This document shows, one piece after another, positions 1 through 9,060 of a stretch of 64,000 nt of DNA (position 1 is its first letter; each line of letters begins with the position of its first letter). A program made the position numbers and the translations under genes. Origin of the DNA: Enemella dayhoffiae (GTDB lineage Bacteria > Actinomycetota > Actinomycetes > Propionibacteriales > Propionibacteriaceae); contig NZ_NMVQ01000043.1 in the NCBI RefSeq assembly GCF_002250625.1, positions 1 through 64,000 on the forward strand. The letters run 5' to 3'. Under the pieces are notes generated by a model. It saw only the letters and a program-made list of their open reading frames with translations, ran no database searches and was not told the origin of the DNA.

Positions 1-1
1 C

Positions 2-132
2 ACCAGCAACACCGAACGTGCCGCCGCACTTGCCCCTTGGCTCGAGCACTACAACACTGAACGATGCCACAGCGCACTCGGAGGCAAACCACCGATCAGC
101 CGGCTACCAACCTGATGGCCGGGTACATCTAG
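2..132 (+). pseudogene. IS481-family transposase, C-terminal end only
   Basis: The first bases translate as the conserved tail of IS481-type DDE transposases, including WLEHYNTERCHSALGG and PPISRL. The rest of the gene lies left of the window. The normal family ending (RLTNLMAGYI, stop at 130-132) can be read only if one base is restored in the Leu codon near 104-106. As written, the frame shifts and stops at 113-115, so the last residues are lost or altered. The right end of the IS lies near 130-140, where the cap2 reading frame on the other strand stops resembling its family. I could not define the terminal inverted repeat because the left end is not visible. Family assignment is fairly sure; the frameshift is a direct reading. 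Confidence 0.75.
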
Positions 133-1668
133 TGCGCCGTCCGTCCTCACCGCGTTCCCGGCGCGCTGGTCGATCGTCCAACAGCCTGCGGTTTCCGGTG
201 GCATTGAAACGTTGAGAATCCCAAGCGTCCCGGTTCGGACGTCGCATGCCATCTGCGCCAGAACCGGGCGCTTGGCGGCTGCGGCCACAGCGTCGAGGAT
301 GCGGCCAACCGCGACGCTGATGGTCGCGTCGATTATGACGTCAGCATCGTCTAGGTCCGAGGCTTCGGGGACATGCGCTTCACGAGGTTCCACCTCGACA
401 GCGTCGCTTATTGCGCGCAAGCGCGTGGCCAGAGCTTGCACCTTTGACTCGCCCACATCAGTCTCAATGAAGTTCTGACGAACCAAGAGCCCGCCTGCGA
501 TACGGCCTGGATCACACAGCACAACCTTCGTGGCCCCCGCTCTGACGACAAACTCCGCAACCCACGAGCCCAGACCGCCGCAGCCCCAGACATGCACGGT
601 CTTGCCTGCGAACGAGGAGACCGGTCGCGTCGCGTCGCGTCGCGTCGTTATCTCGGGGCGCTGGTCGGAGATTGGTAACCAGTCCATCTCTACATCGGGG
701 TCAATTCTGGCGGGATCGATGGTGATCACGGAATTCCTCTTTGTGCTGGCGCGGGCCAGTGCCCGGATTCGGTCGGCGCCCGCCCCCGGCACGCTGGCAG
801 CCAGTAGGTGCGGTGGGCCACCAGCAGGGTGAGGGACTGCGATGATGAGCCGTTGTGGCGTGCCAGCGGGTTTGCGAATTGCGCTTGCAGCAAGGGCAGT
901 CAGCAGTGGGACGGCATGCCCCGTCAGGTAGCGCTCGATAGTAAAGGCATCACCAGGCGCAATGTGTCCTGCGTACGGGTCTTCGACAAGACTGAGCAGG
1001 GAGAGCAAGGTGGTGCCGGCCCCCAGAGGCAACGCGGCATCGAGGCGGACGATCGGTACGTGCTGAGCCGAGTCACGTGCAGGCCCGCTCTGCGCATAGT
1101 CACGGTCGAGCACCAGGTCGTAGCGCAGAGGCGAACGCTCGATGAACCAGCCGTGGCGGACGAGCCGGCCCGAGGAGAGTGAGTCGCGCACGACCACGCT
1201 CGGCGCGCCAGGTGTCTCGTGCAACACACCACCTACCGCGTGGTAGAGGGCGGTTTGAGGATCGAAACGTCCAGCGGCAGCGTCGCCAAGCCACTCGATG
1301 AGTCTGTCGATGAAACCCCCGAATCCTCCAATCGGGTCCCATTCCCGGGAGGGGTCGAGGTACAGACACAGTCGGGTGCCCTGAAGCACATGTGCATGGT
1401 CGAGGAACCGGAGGTGATCGACCTCGGCTCTCGGAGGTGAGAGGTCGGACGGCCCTACGATGACGTGGAACTCTTCGTGGTCGTGTAGCCGGAGCCCACC
1501 ATCCACATACTCAAGTTCCCGGGTAAGGACCCTTAGCCGAAGGCGCATCTCGCCATCGCTGTGCCGCGGCTTGCCGATCAATTCGACTTCCCCCGGGAAC
1601 GCGGCAGCGAAGGCGGCCAGGTCCGTGAGAACCCTAGCTTGCCACTCGCTGGTGCGTTTCGTGCTCAC
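132..1668 (-). pseudogene. cap2: CBASS Cap2 (E1-E2 ubiquitin-ligase-like), 3' end cut off by an IS element
   Basis: Cap2 conjugates the C-terminus of its CD-NTase to a target and so primes the cyclase. The N-terminal E2-like domain (about residues 1-150) has a candidate catalytic cysteine, C101, in TRLCLYLDPSREWDP. The ThiF/E1 adenylation domain starts around residue 360 with the nucleotide loop VWGCGGLGSWVAE and continues through LCDPGRI and DVIIDATIS. Native sequence ends near residue 512, where it meets the IS481 fragment. The open frame then runs about 27 codons antisense through the transposase and stops at 49-51. Full Cap2 proteins continue well past this point and carry the E1 catalytic cysteine there, so this product should lack E1 transfer activity. 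The GTG start overlaps the CD-NTase stop (GTGA). No Cap3 JAB protease is visible. Confidence 0.8.
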
Positions 1669-2690
1669 CCAGCGCGACCCGAATGCTTGACGGTTGACAC
1701 TGAGGCGGCAGCAGCGGCGCTAGAGACAGCGCTGAACTTGCCTGCTCCGGAGGACCCGGAAGACCCCGAACTGGCTGGCGCCTTGAAGCCATCACCGAAC
1801 AACGCCTGCCACTTCTTCACACTCTCGTCGAAGTCAGTCTCGTCATAGGCATCCTTGATTTCAGCGGCATGCACGTTGATCCGCTTGCGGAAGTGGGAGT
1901 ATGTCTCCTGGCTCCAGCGGTGGTCGAACGACGTGCCCGAACCAGATGGGTCCATGATGACCGGCTTGTACGGGTTGGCTTGTAGGTAGTCGTCCAGGTC
2001 GGAGACGATGTGCAGTAGAGTTGTCGGGAGATCACTGTAGTACCCGCTGTCGAGCACCTTGCGCCACTCTTCGACCCGCTCGCCCAGCAGCGTCGTCAAC
2101 AGGATCGACTTGGTACCAGTCCAGGAGTTCTTGTGGTCGCGCAGGAACTTCATGATACGGATGACCTCTCGCAAGCGCTTGTTCGCGATCCCGTCTTTCT
2201 TCTTCATCCAGTCGGTGAAGCCGTCAGTGTCGGTGCGTTCCCACTTGTTGTCATCGCGGTTGATGATCCACTGCGTGCCGTCGTCACGTAGCACGAAGGG
2301 GACAACATCGACGTGCATCGCGTTCTCGGCATAATTGACGTAGACGCAGCGGCACTTACGACCGTGCGGCATGTTCTTGTAGGGCGAGGTTGCATGCAGC
2401 ACGTTGTAGATGGCGTCGCCGTACTTCTTCAGGTCGTATGCCCAGTCGGGTTCCTCGATCATCTGGATCATAAAGTCGCCGTCAAAGGCCTTGCCGTTGA
2501 CTGGCTTGATAATTGTGCGCTGAGGCCAGGAGCCCTGGGGCACCTTCTTCTTGATCCGAGGCTTCAGGTCGGGATCGTTCTTCAGACAGTTGTAGATCGC
2601 GTCAACCCTCGCGCTAAGCAGGTTGACCTTGGAATCGGGCAAGTTGACAGTGTTTTCCAGAAAGTTCTTGAAGTAGTCGGTGTGCTTCAT
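1665..2690 (-). CDS. CBASS CD-NTase (cyclic oligonucleotide synthase)
   Basis: This is a 341-residue nucleotidyltransferase of the cGAS/DncV-like (SMODS) superfamily, which makes a cyclic nucleotide alarm signal during phage infection. Visible motifs are GSWPQRT at residues 53-59 (GS nucleotide loop), the metal-binding pair D70/D72 in FDGDFMI, and a third acid, D128, in HVDVVPF. All expected catalytic acids are present. The C-terminus is a Ser/Gly/Ala-rich flexible tail ending in SGRAG; a terminal glycine fits a Cap2 conjugation substrate. The start overlaps the capV stop (ATGA) and the stop overlaps the cap2 GTG, so the three genes are translationally coupled. By eye the base composition is less GC-rich than its neighbours, suggesting foreign origin. 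The nucleotide product cannot be told from sequence alone. Confidence 0.88.
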   Translation of the reverse strand: MKHTDYFKNFLENTVNLPDSKVNLLSARVDAIYNCLKNDPDLKPRIKKKVPQGSWPQRTIIKPVNGKAFDGDFMIQMIEEPDWAYDLKKYGDAIYNVLHATSPYKNMPHGRKCRCVYVNYAENAMHVDVVPFVLRDDGTQWIINRDDNKWERTDTDGFTDWMKKKDGIANKRLREVIRIMKFLRDHKNSWTGTKSILLTTLLGERVEEWRKVLDSGYYSDLPTTLLHIVSDLDDYLQANPYKPVIMDPSGSGTSFDHRWSQETYSHFRKRINVHAAEIKDAYDETDFDESVKKWQALFGDGFKAPASSGSSGSSGAGKFSAVSSAAAAASVSTVKHSGRAG

Positions 2691-3757
2691 GCTGTGCCTC
2701 CAGGCGTCGTCGAAGTACCGGATTCGACCGTGCGGTCGCTACCCGGCGAAGAGATAGGCGTGTAGCGCCTCGCGACGTGGTCAGCGAAGCGTTCGGTGAA
2801 AAGCGGGCTCAGTGCTCGACTTTCGCCAGCCGCCAGGCCCGCGAGCGCTCCGGGGCTGGCTCGGTCGATCGTGAAGACCTTGCCGGGCACTGAAGCGTCG
2901 AAGCGGACGAAGTCGTCCTTGCCAACCAGGTGCATGGCGGTGCCTTGCACACCCCGGCTCGTCGCGGTGATCGTGAGGTCGACGGCGGGCTTGGCCCAAT
3001 TGAGCCAGCCACCGATGTCGAGTCGTTCAGGGTGAGTGGTCCGCTGGTCAACAGCACCGACGTTGAGTACCCGAATGGCTTCCAACGGCACGTCTAGCAT
3101 GCTCACCGCCTCGCTGATCGCAACGACGGAAGGGTTGTTGGCCCAGACGCCGCCGTCGATTAGTCGTTGCCCGTCGACACGCGCAGCCTTGAAGAAGGCC
3201 GGTGCAGCACTCGTCGCCATCGCGACGTCGACCATCGGAATGCGGCCGTCGCGACGCAGTCGCGGGTGGTGCGGCGTCTTGAAGATGTGCACGGCGCCTC
3301 GTTGAACGTCCCACGCGGGGATGACCAACCGTTTCGCGCTGTCTCCGAGCAGCCGGTCGCCGAGCACCTTCGTCAAGGCGTTGCGCAGCGCATCGCCGTC
3401 GTAGATGGGTGCAGTGAGTTGACGCGGACGCCGCCAGAATCGCCGGCGCGCCGCCGGGAAGACCGCCTTGACCAGTTCTTCATAGTGCCCGACGATCTCG
3501 CTCGGGGTGAGGCCGGCGCCCAGCGCGAGCGCGACGATCCCGCCCGCCGACGTCCCGGCGATCAAGTCGAAGGAGTCGGTGATGCTCACTCCGACGTCCT
3601 GCTCCAGCCGCGCCAGCATGTGAGCGGTGAACAGTGCCTTGGCTCCGCCACCGTCGAGGGTGAGAATCTGGAAGCGATTGACGGATGGGGTGGTTGGCTC
3701 GATCGTCGTAGATGGGTGGTCCTGCCGTCCGGGCACGGAGACCTGTCCGGTAGGCAT
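2687..3757 (-). CDS. capV: CBASS effector CapV, patatin-like phospholipase
   Basis: The product is a 356-residue patatin-family lipase. In CBASS such enzymes are switched on by the cyclic nucleotide and degrade the inner membrane, killing the infected cell. The oxyanion-hole motif LDGGGAKALF lies near residue 34, the nucleophile elbow GTSAGG near residue 69, and the dyad aspartate in LIDGGVWANNP near residue 201. I chose the ATG at 3757 because GGAGG sits 5 nt upstream; an in-frame ATG at 3799 would add 14 residues but has no clear ribosome site. It is the first gene of the capV, CD-NTase, cap2 operon and lies 86 nt after the relaxase on the same strand. All three catalytic elements are intact. 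Confidence 0.88.
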   Translation of the reverse strand: MPTGQVSVPGRQDHPSTTIEPTTPSVNRFQILTLDGGGAKALFTAHMLARLEQDVGVSITDSFDLIAGTSAGGIVALALGAGLTPSEIVGHYEELVKAVFPAARRRFWRRPRQLTAPIYDGDALRNALTKVLGDRLLGDSAKRLVIPAWDVQRGAVHIFKTPHHPRLRRDGRIPMVDVAMATSAAPAFFKAARVDGQRLIDGGVWANNPSVVAISEAVSMLDVPLEAIRVLNVGAVDQRTTHPERLDIGGWLNWAKPAVDLTITATSRGVQGTAMHLVGKDDFVRFDASVPGKVFTIDRASPGALAGLAAGESRALSPLFTERFADHVARRYTPISSPGSDRTVESGTSTTPGGTA

Positions 3758-3805
3758 CTCGCCTCCGGGACCGGTCGAACTTGCAGGAACTACACCCATG
3801 TAACT

Positions 3806-3811
3806 ATTCTA
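3806..3811 (-). promoter_or_regulatory. Possible -10 element of the CBASS operon
   Basis: On the minus strand TAGAAT stands between the relaxase stop and capV, about 50 nt upstream of the ATG at 3757. It fits a sigma-70-like -10 box, but no convincing -35 box lies 16-18 nt further up. The operon may instead, or also, be transcribed from the relaxase side. Confidence 0.3.
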
Positions 3812-3843
3812 CGCCGCCGCACCGACACTCCCTCGGGCTCAGA

Positions 3844-6800
3844 TCAAAGGCTCCGCTCGGGGGAGGTCCGCTCGATCGGGCGACGTTCGGTGGGATCCCC
3901 GGACTGGCGAGCGGCCTGCTCTGCCTGTGCAAGTGCACTTCTTGCGCGAACCGCGTCGATCTTCTGCGCCGCGTTCTCCGGTACCGGCCCGAGTGGCGTG
4001 TCCTCGGTGATGCCGTACCGGTCGCGGTAGGCCGCGACCGTGCGGGCGTGCCGTCGCCACGCCGCTGTCTTGCGCGGGTCGCGCGGCGGGTCACCGACTG
4101 GCCGCATCCAGGCTTCTCCGGCATCGCGGGCGGTGTCGAGCACGGCGTCGGCGCGGGTCTCGATCAGCTCGCGCCGTTCATCGAGTGCCTGCCGCATGTC
4201 GCGGGTCATCGGGCCGTCCGCGGATGGGATCAGTCCCGCGATCAGCCGTGGTGCCTTGCGGGTGCGGCCCGAGCCCGCCGGGCGTGCGGTGGCGCGAGCC
4301 ACCCGGTAGTGCAGGACGGAGGCGATGTCGTCGGCATCGGTGAACCCGCGCGCGGCCACCAGTCGCGGGAACAAGGTGTCGAGGTCGTGGTGGTTGGCTT
4401 CGGCGCGGCGCAGTTCGGCGGTGAGTGCCCCGAACGCCTCGGACTCGATCGCGGTGTCGGCCTGTTCGGCTGTCAGACCAGAGGCACGGATGAGGGTGGC
4501 CCAGCGGTCGTGTTGGGCTGCAGCGGCGATGGTCTCGTACTCGGCGGCGAGCTGGGCGATCGAACCCCACTGCTCCTGTTCGGCGGTGATGGTCTCGTGC
4601 GCGGACAGCTCCGCGCCAACGTGTTGGAGCACGCCGTAGAGCACTGATCGGCCGGTGGCGTCAGGGTTGTCGCCCGGCTGCGGGTGGGCGTGCTCGTCGT
4701 CCCGATCGAGGATCACGTAGGCGTGGTTGGAGTGCTTGCCGCGGGTCATCGCGACGTAGAGGTTCTCCCGCGTGGTGGTCGGCTCCACCAGCACGTGCGC
4801 GGTATCGACGGTGACACCTTGCGCCCTATGGGCGGTGATCGTGTATCCAAGATCGACATGATCGGACACGTAGGCGGCGGGGAGGACGATGGAGCCGCCG
4901 AACTGGCGGCCGGTCTTGCGGATAGTGACCGAGCCGTCGTCGCGGACGCCGGTGATGGTCCAGGTGTCGCCGTTGCGGACCCAGTCCTTGCCGTTGCGTA
5001 GGCGGCGGTCGTTGCGGCGGGTGATGATCGTGTCCCCGACCCCCGCCGCGGTGCCATTGTTCAACTCGACCTCCCGACCGGGTTTCAGCGTGCCGTCGAG
5101 GATCAGGTCCGCACGAGCACGCTGGTTGAGGGCGGTCACGTCGTCGCGGGTCTCGGCGACCAGCACCGACACCAACCCGTGCTCCCGGTCGGCGCGCCAA
5201 GCGGTGTAGGCGGCGTCGGTCATCGCCTCGGCGTCACCGTCGCGGATGCGGTCGTGGTCGAAGTAGGTGTTGATCACCTGCGTACGTCCGTGACGGAGGG
5301 CGAGGGAGGCGGTCTTCTCCCACTCGTGGGTGAACCGGTGCACGTCGACCAGCTCCGGCGCATCGCCGCGATCGCCCACGAGGAGTCCAAAGGCGCCGCC
5401 AGCGTCCACGGACTGGAGCTGCGCGTAGTCGCCCACCAGCAGCACCTTCGCCCCGGCTCGTTCGGCCAGGTGCGTGATCCGGTCCAGCGAGAGGGTGCCT
5501 GCTAGCGAGGCTTCGTCGATGATGACGAGCTGACCCGCGTGGAAGTCCTCACCGTGGATGAGGTGGTTCTGCCACCACTTCGCGGTGTTCTCCGTCGCGA
5601 TCCCGAGGTCGTCAGCGAGCACCTGTGCGGCCACGGCGGACGGTGCGAGCCCGACCACGGACCCGGTGCCTTGTTCCTTCTCCCACGCGCGGCGCAGCGC
5701 GGACATGGCGGTGGTCTTCCCGGCGCCGGCCGGGCCGATGAGCACATCCAGGGTGCGGCCTGAAACGGCGATCTTCATCAGCGCGTCGGCCTGGTCGTCG
5801 CCGAGCATTCGTCCCTCGGGGTCTGGCCGCTTGGTGATCCTCTCCACCGTGCGCAGCGCGACGGTGGGTGCGGTCATCGCGTGGGAGCGGTCGAGCAGCC
5901 GGTCCTCGGCAGCCAACAGCGGCTCGGAGGAGAGCAGGGTCGAGTGCTTCGGGCGGAACACGCTCGTGCCATCCACCCGCCGGAACGCGGCCGGGCTGGT
6001 GGCGAGGTCGGGCGGCGTCAACCGCAGCGACACGGACTCGGCGGCGTCAGCGATCATCGCCACGACGGCTTCGCGGTCGTGCATGGTGGCGAAGCGCCAG
6101 CCCATCGTCTGCCGCGACGCCTCGGCCATCAGGTTCCACCGCCGCCAAGTGGACCGCTTCTCACCCACCACCTCGACCACGGTCTGCCCGAGTTCGCCGA
6201 TCGCATCCAAGGGCACGTCATCGGCTCGCAACAGCAGCGGCTTGTCGTTGTCCGTCACGGTGCGCGCCCAGGCGGTGGCGTCCTGACCGAGCACACCAGT
6301 TGCGCGGGTGCGCCACTCGGCGGTGAGGTCGGCCAGCGACCGCACCTCCTTCTCCGGCCGCGTGGCGAGGGTGGCTTGGGCGCGCAGCTTGATGATCGTG
6401 GCTGTGGAGGGTTGGCGGCCGTGCCGGGCGACGTACTCGGCGATCAACCGGTCCTTCTCGGCGTCGATGTGCCGGGCACGGGTGGAGAACTCCTGGACCA
6501 ACTTCTCCGGCACGGTGCTGATCGCCCACGCCGGGTTCCGGTCCCGACCCATGTCTCGGGCCTCCCACTCGACGCCGAAAGTGCGGGTCATGTGATCGGC
6601 GAACACCGCCTCGTGCAACTCCGACAGGGCAACCACGGCGGCGTGCATCGGCCGCCCATCCAGCGACCGCCACTTTCCGTCAAACGCGGTCTGGACCTTA
6701 TTGGAGATGACGACATGGGTGTGCAGATGGGGGTCGCCGGCGCGCGAATCGAAGTGATCGAACGCCGTCGCCACCAACCCAGTCACATCGACCTGCGCAA

Positions 6801-7383
6801 CCGCACCGTCACCGGCGGTTGCACCAGAGCGGGTGGCTGCAACCTCGCGCTCCATGAACGCAACCACCTCCGCAACCGCCCGATGATGCGCCTCCCCGAC
6901 GAGCGCCTGCGTCCCTGCGTCGGCAACCGCCCACAACGCCGAGGCCGACTTCGGAACAGAGAAGGTGAAGTCGAACCCGGCCACCGCCCGCCGTCTGCCG
7001 CGCTCGGTCTCCTCGGCCTCGATCCGAGCGACCGCCTCACCCTTCGCGCCCGGACTCAGGCTCGGGTCGAGGTCAGCGATCCGAGCTCCGATTCGCTCCG
7101 ACACGGACTTGTAGGCGGGGAACGCGCGACCAAGCGGGCCGCCGGTAATCGGGTCACGTCCCATCCCCATCAAGAGCTGGAGCTGAGCCTCCGACACCCG
7201 ATCACCCACCGCGAGCTGCCCCTTCCCGAGCGAGACGACGCCGGACCCAAGCCACTGGCCCGGCGGGGTGCCCGCCTCCACGTAGTACCTCGTCAAAGGC
7301 GTGGACAGCTCGCGGTCACCGTCCGCGGCCGCGACCGTGCGCAGCAGGTACTTTTAGCCATCGCCCGCCCTCATCACGCGCAT
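3844..7383 (-). pseudogene. MobF-type conjugative relaxase/helicase (TraA/TrwC family) with an early stop codon
   Basis: The intact protein would nick the transfer origin and unwind DNA during conjugation. The three-histidine metal motif is seen in DPHLHTHVVISNK, followed by a RecD-like helicase domain with Walker A GPAGAGKTT and Walker B VIIDEAS. Reading upstream in frame from the usable TTG at 7296, the family N-terminus continues (KYLLRTVAAADGDRELS) but is broken by TAA at 7354-7356. Before it the frame reads MRVMRAGDG from an ATG at 7383. In related relaxases a tyrosine follows GDG (GDGYKYL), the position expected for the active-site tyrosine, so a change from TAC or TAT to TAA is likely. 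A truncated form from TTG 7296 would lack this residue. Otherwise the frame is open for about 1150 codons. Confidence 0.85.
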
Positions 7384-7618
7384 CGAAACCGTCACCACGC
7401 CACCGACTCTCGACGGCCAGGTGAGCGGGCGCTGACCACGCGAATGCGCCGTCAACTTTGGTTGACACCTCGACCTGCAAGACGCGTGGCGGCTCAGCGG
7501 GGTGGCCCGATCGAGCCACGGTCATCGGGCGCCGTCGCGGCCTTTCCGGCGTAGAAGGGTGGCAGGACGACGGAACGGGAGTGACGTACTCGGTCTCGGC
7601 TTTGACGGCAGCCTTCGG
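7384..7618. other. Intergenic remnant with a perfect inverted repeat
   Basis: The space between the relaxase and the TetR gene holds GTCAAC-tttg-GTTGAC at 7451-7466, a perfect 6-bp inverted repeat that could be an operator. A 69-codon minus-strand frame (7525-7316) runs through it and overlaps the relaxase N-terminus. I see no family resemblance in that frame and do not call it a gene. Confidence 0.4.
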
Positions 7619-8224
7619 CTACGGGACCTTGGAGGGCCAAGCCAACATCGCCGCGTCGGCGATCGCTTCGAGCGTCTCCGTGTCTGCGCCGTCTCGTGCC
7701 CGCTGAGCCATGCCTTGCTGAACGGCAACCACGTACTCGGCAAGGTTCCGCGCGTCGGTTTCGGTGGGGAGCTTACCGGCGTCGATGTCAGCGTCGATGC
7801 GCTGTTGAATCAGCGTGACCGTCATCCTTCGCCGTCGCGCGAGACTTTCTACGACATCGGTCGATCTCGGCGGTGTGTTCGTCGCGCCCTGGATGATGAG
7901 GCAGCCGTGTGGCAGTCCGGGAAGGCTCTGGGTTCTGGCGGCCTCCCGCAACAACTGCCGCACTGCACGATAGGCCGTCGGCTGATCGGCAAGCGCGCTG
8001 GTGACGTAACTGCCGAACTCCTTGGCGTAGCAGTCCACAGCGAGCTCGAAGAGCTCTTGCTTGCTTCCGAAGGCCGCGTAGAGACTGGACGCCTGAAGGC
8101 CGGTGAGGGTCGTGAGGTCTGCGATCGACACACCCTGGTAGCCGTGACGCCAGAAGGCCAGCATCGCCTCTCGCAGCACAGCAGACCGGTCGAACCCGGG
8201 CGGGCGTCCACGGTTGCTCGGCAT
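7619..8224 (-). CDS. TetR/AcrR-family repressor
   Basis: A 201-residue regulator. The N-terminal helix-turn-helix is clear: FDRSAVLREAMLAFWRHGYQ, then ISDLTT-type recognition region (SIADLTTLTGLQASSLYAAFGSK in pieces), followed by an all-helical ligand-binding domain. I prefer the ATG at 8224 (MPSNRGRPPGFD) over the in-frame ATG at 8233 because the protein then begins like its relatives. It is divergent from an SDR-MFS pair and probably represses both that pair and itself through the palindrome between them. The ligand is unknown; export of a small toxic or hydrophobic compound is the usual theme for this arrangement. Confidence 0.87.
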   Translation of the reverse strand: MPSNRGRPPGFDRSAVLREAMLAFWRHGYQGVSIADLTTLTGLQASSLYAAFGSKQELFELAVDCYAKEFGSYVTSALADQPTAYRAVRQLLREAARTQSLPGLPHGCLIIQGATNTPPRSTDVVESLARRRRMTVTLIQQRIDADIDAGKLPTETDARNLAEYVVAVQQGMAQRARDGADTETLEAIADAAMLAWPSKVP

Positions 8225-8232
8225 GCCAACCA

Positions 8233-8254
8233 TTCTACAACGATCGCTACAGAA
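8233..8254. promoter_or_regulatory. Imperfect 22-bp palindrome, candidate TetR operator
   Basis: A 22-bp sequence centred on CGATCG, with outer arms TTCT and AGAA, matches its reverse complement at 16 of 22 positions. It lies between the divergent TetR and SDR starts. The half-site CTACAGAAC recurs at 8245-8253 and again around 8282-8290, close to the SDR start. Confidence 0.5.
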
Positions 8255-8307
8255 CGTGCTACGGTCCTTCTGGAATGACTCCTACAGAACAGATGAGGTG
8301 TGTAGCG

Positions 8308-9060
8308 ATGGGCGTGTTGGACGGTAAGACGGCCTTGGTGACCGGAGGCGGACGCGGCATTGGCCGGGCGATCGCGGAGCGACTCGGCAGGGACGGCGCA
8401 CGAGTCGGGATTCACTACGGGCACAATGAGAAGGCCGCTCTTGAGGCAGTCTCAGCCATCACTGGCGACGGTGGTGAGGCTTTCGCGATGCGGGCGGACT
8501 TCACGGCCTCTGACGCCGCGTCTCAGATCCGGCAGAACCTGGAACAGCACGCCGACCGCCTGGATGTCCTGGTCAATAACGCGGGCATCGGGGATGTTCG
8601 CAAGCCGATGGCCGACGTGACGGAGGCGGAGTTCGACAGGCTCTTCAGCGTCAACGCCAAGGCCGTCTTCTTCGTGACTCAGGCGCTGTTGCCGATCTTG
8701 CGAGACGGGGGCCGCGTCATCAACATGTCGGCCAATCTGACTCGCGGCGGCGTCGAGGGATATCTCATGACTTATGCCATGAGCAAGGCTCCAATCGACA
8801 CCTTCACGGTCGCCTTGGCCAAAGAGCTCGGGCCTCGTGGCGTCACCGTCAACGCGGTGGCACCCGGCGTGATCGACACCGACATGAACACCGGTTGGCT
8901 CGGAAACGAGCAGGCCAGGGCGTTCGTCTCGGGGTTGTCACCGCTCGGTCGAGTCGCGAAACCGACTGACGTCGCAGACGTCGTTGCCTTCCTGGCGTCC
9001 AGCGACAGCGGCTGGTTGACCGGACAGCGGATCGAGGCTTCGGGCGGAGCCGGGATATGA
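8308..9060 (+). CDS. Short-chain dehydrogenase/reductase
   Basis: A 250-residue SDR of the FabG-like type. The Rossmann loop is TGGGRGIGRAI near the N-terminus, NNAG follows near residue 90, and the catalytic pair appears as YAMSK (Tyr-x-x-x-Lys) around residue 160. The ATG at 8308 is preferred because GAGGTG lies just upstream; an in-frame ATG at 8275 falls inside the operator region. The stop overlaps the next gene's ATG (ATGA), so the reductase and the exporter are coupled. Substrate unknown; the context suggests modification of a compound that the MFS protein then exports. Confidence 0.88.
   Translation: MGVLDGKTALVTGGGRGIGRAIAERLGRDGARVGIHYGHNEKAALEAVSAITGDGGEAFAMRADFTASDAASQIRQNLEQHADRLDVLVNNAGIGDVRKPMADVTEAEFDRLFSVNAKAVFFVTQALLPILRDGGRVINMSANLTRGGVEGYLMTYAMSKAPIDTFTVALAKELGPRGVTVNAVAPGVIDTDMNTGWLGNEQARAFVSGLSPLGRVAKPTDVADVVAFLASSDSGWLTGQRIEASGGAGI

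Noticed and set aside
7316-7525. 69-codon minus-strand ORF upstream of the relaxase
   Set aside because: No recognisable family, contains a palindrome and overlaps the original relaxase N-terminus in another frame.
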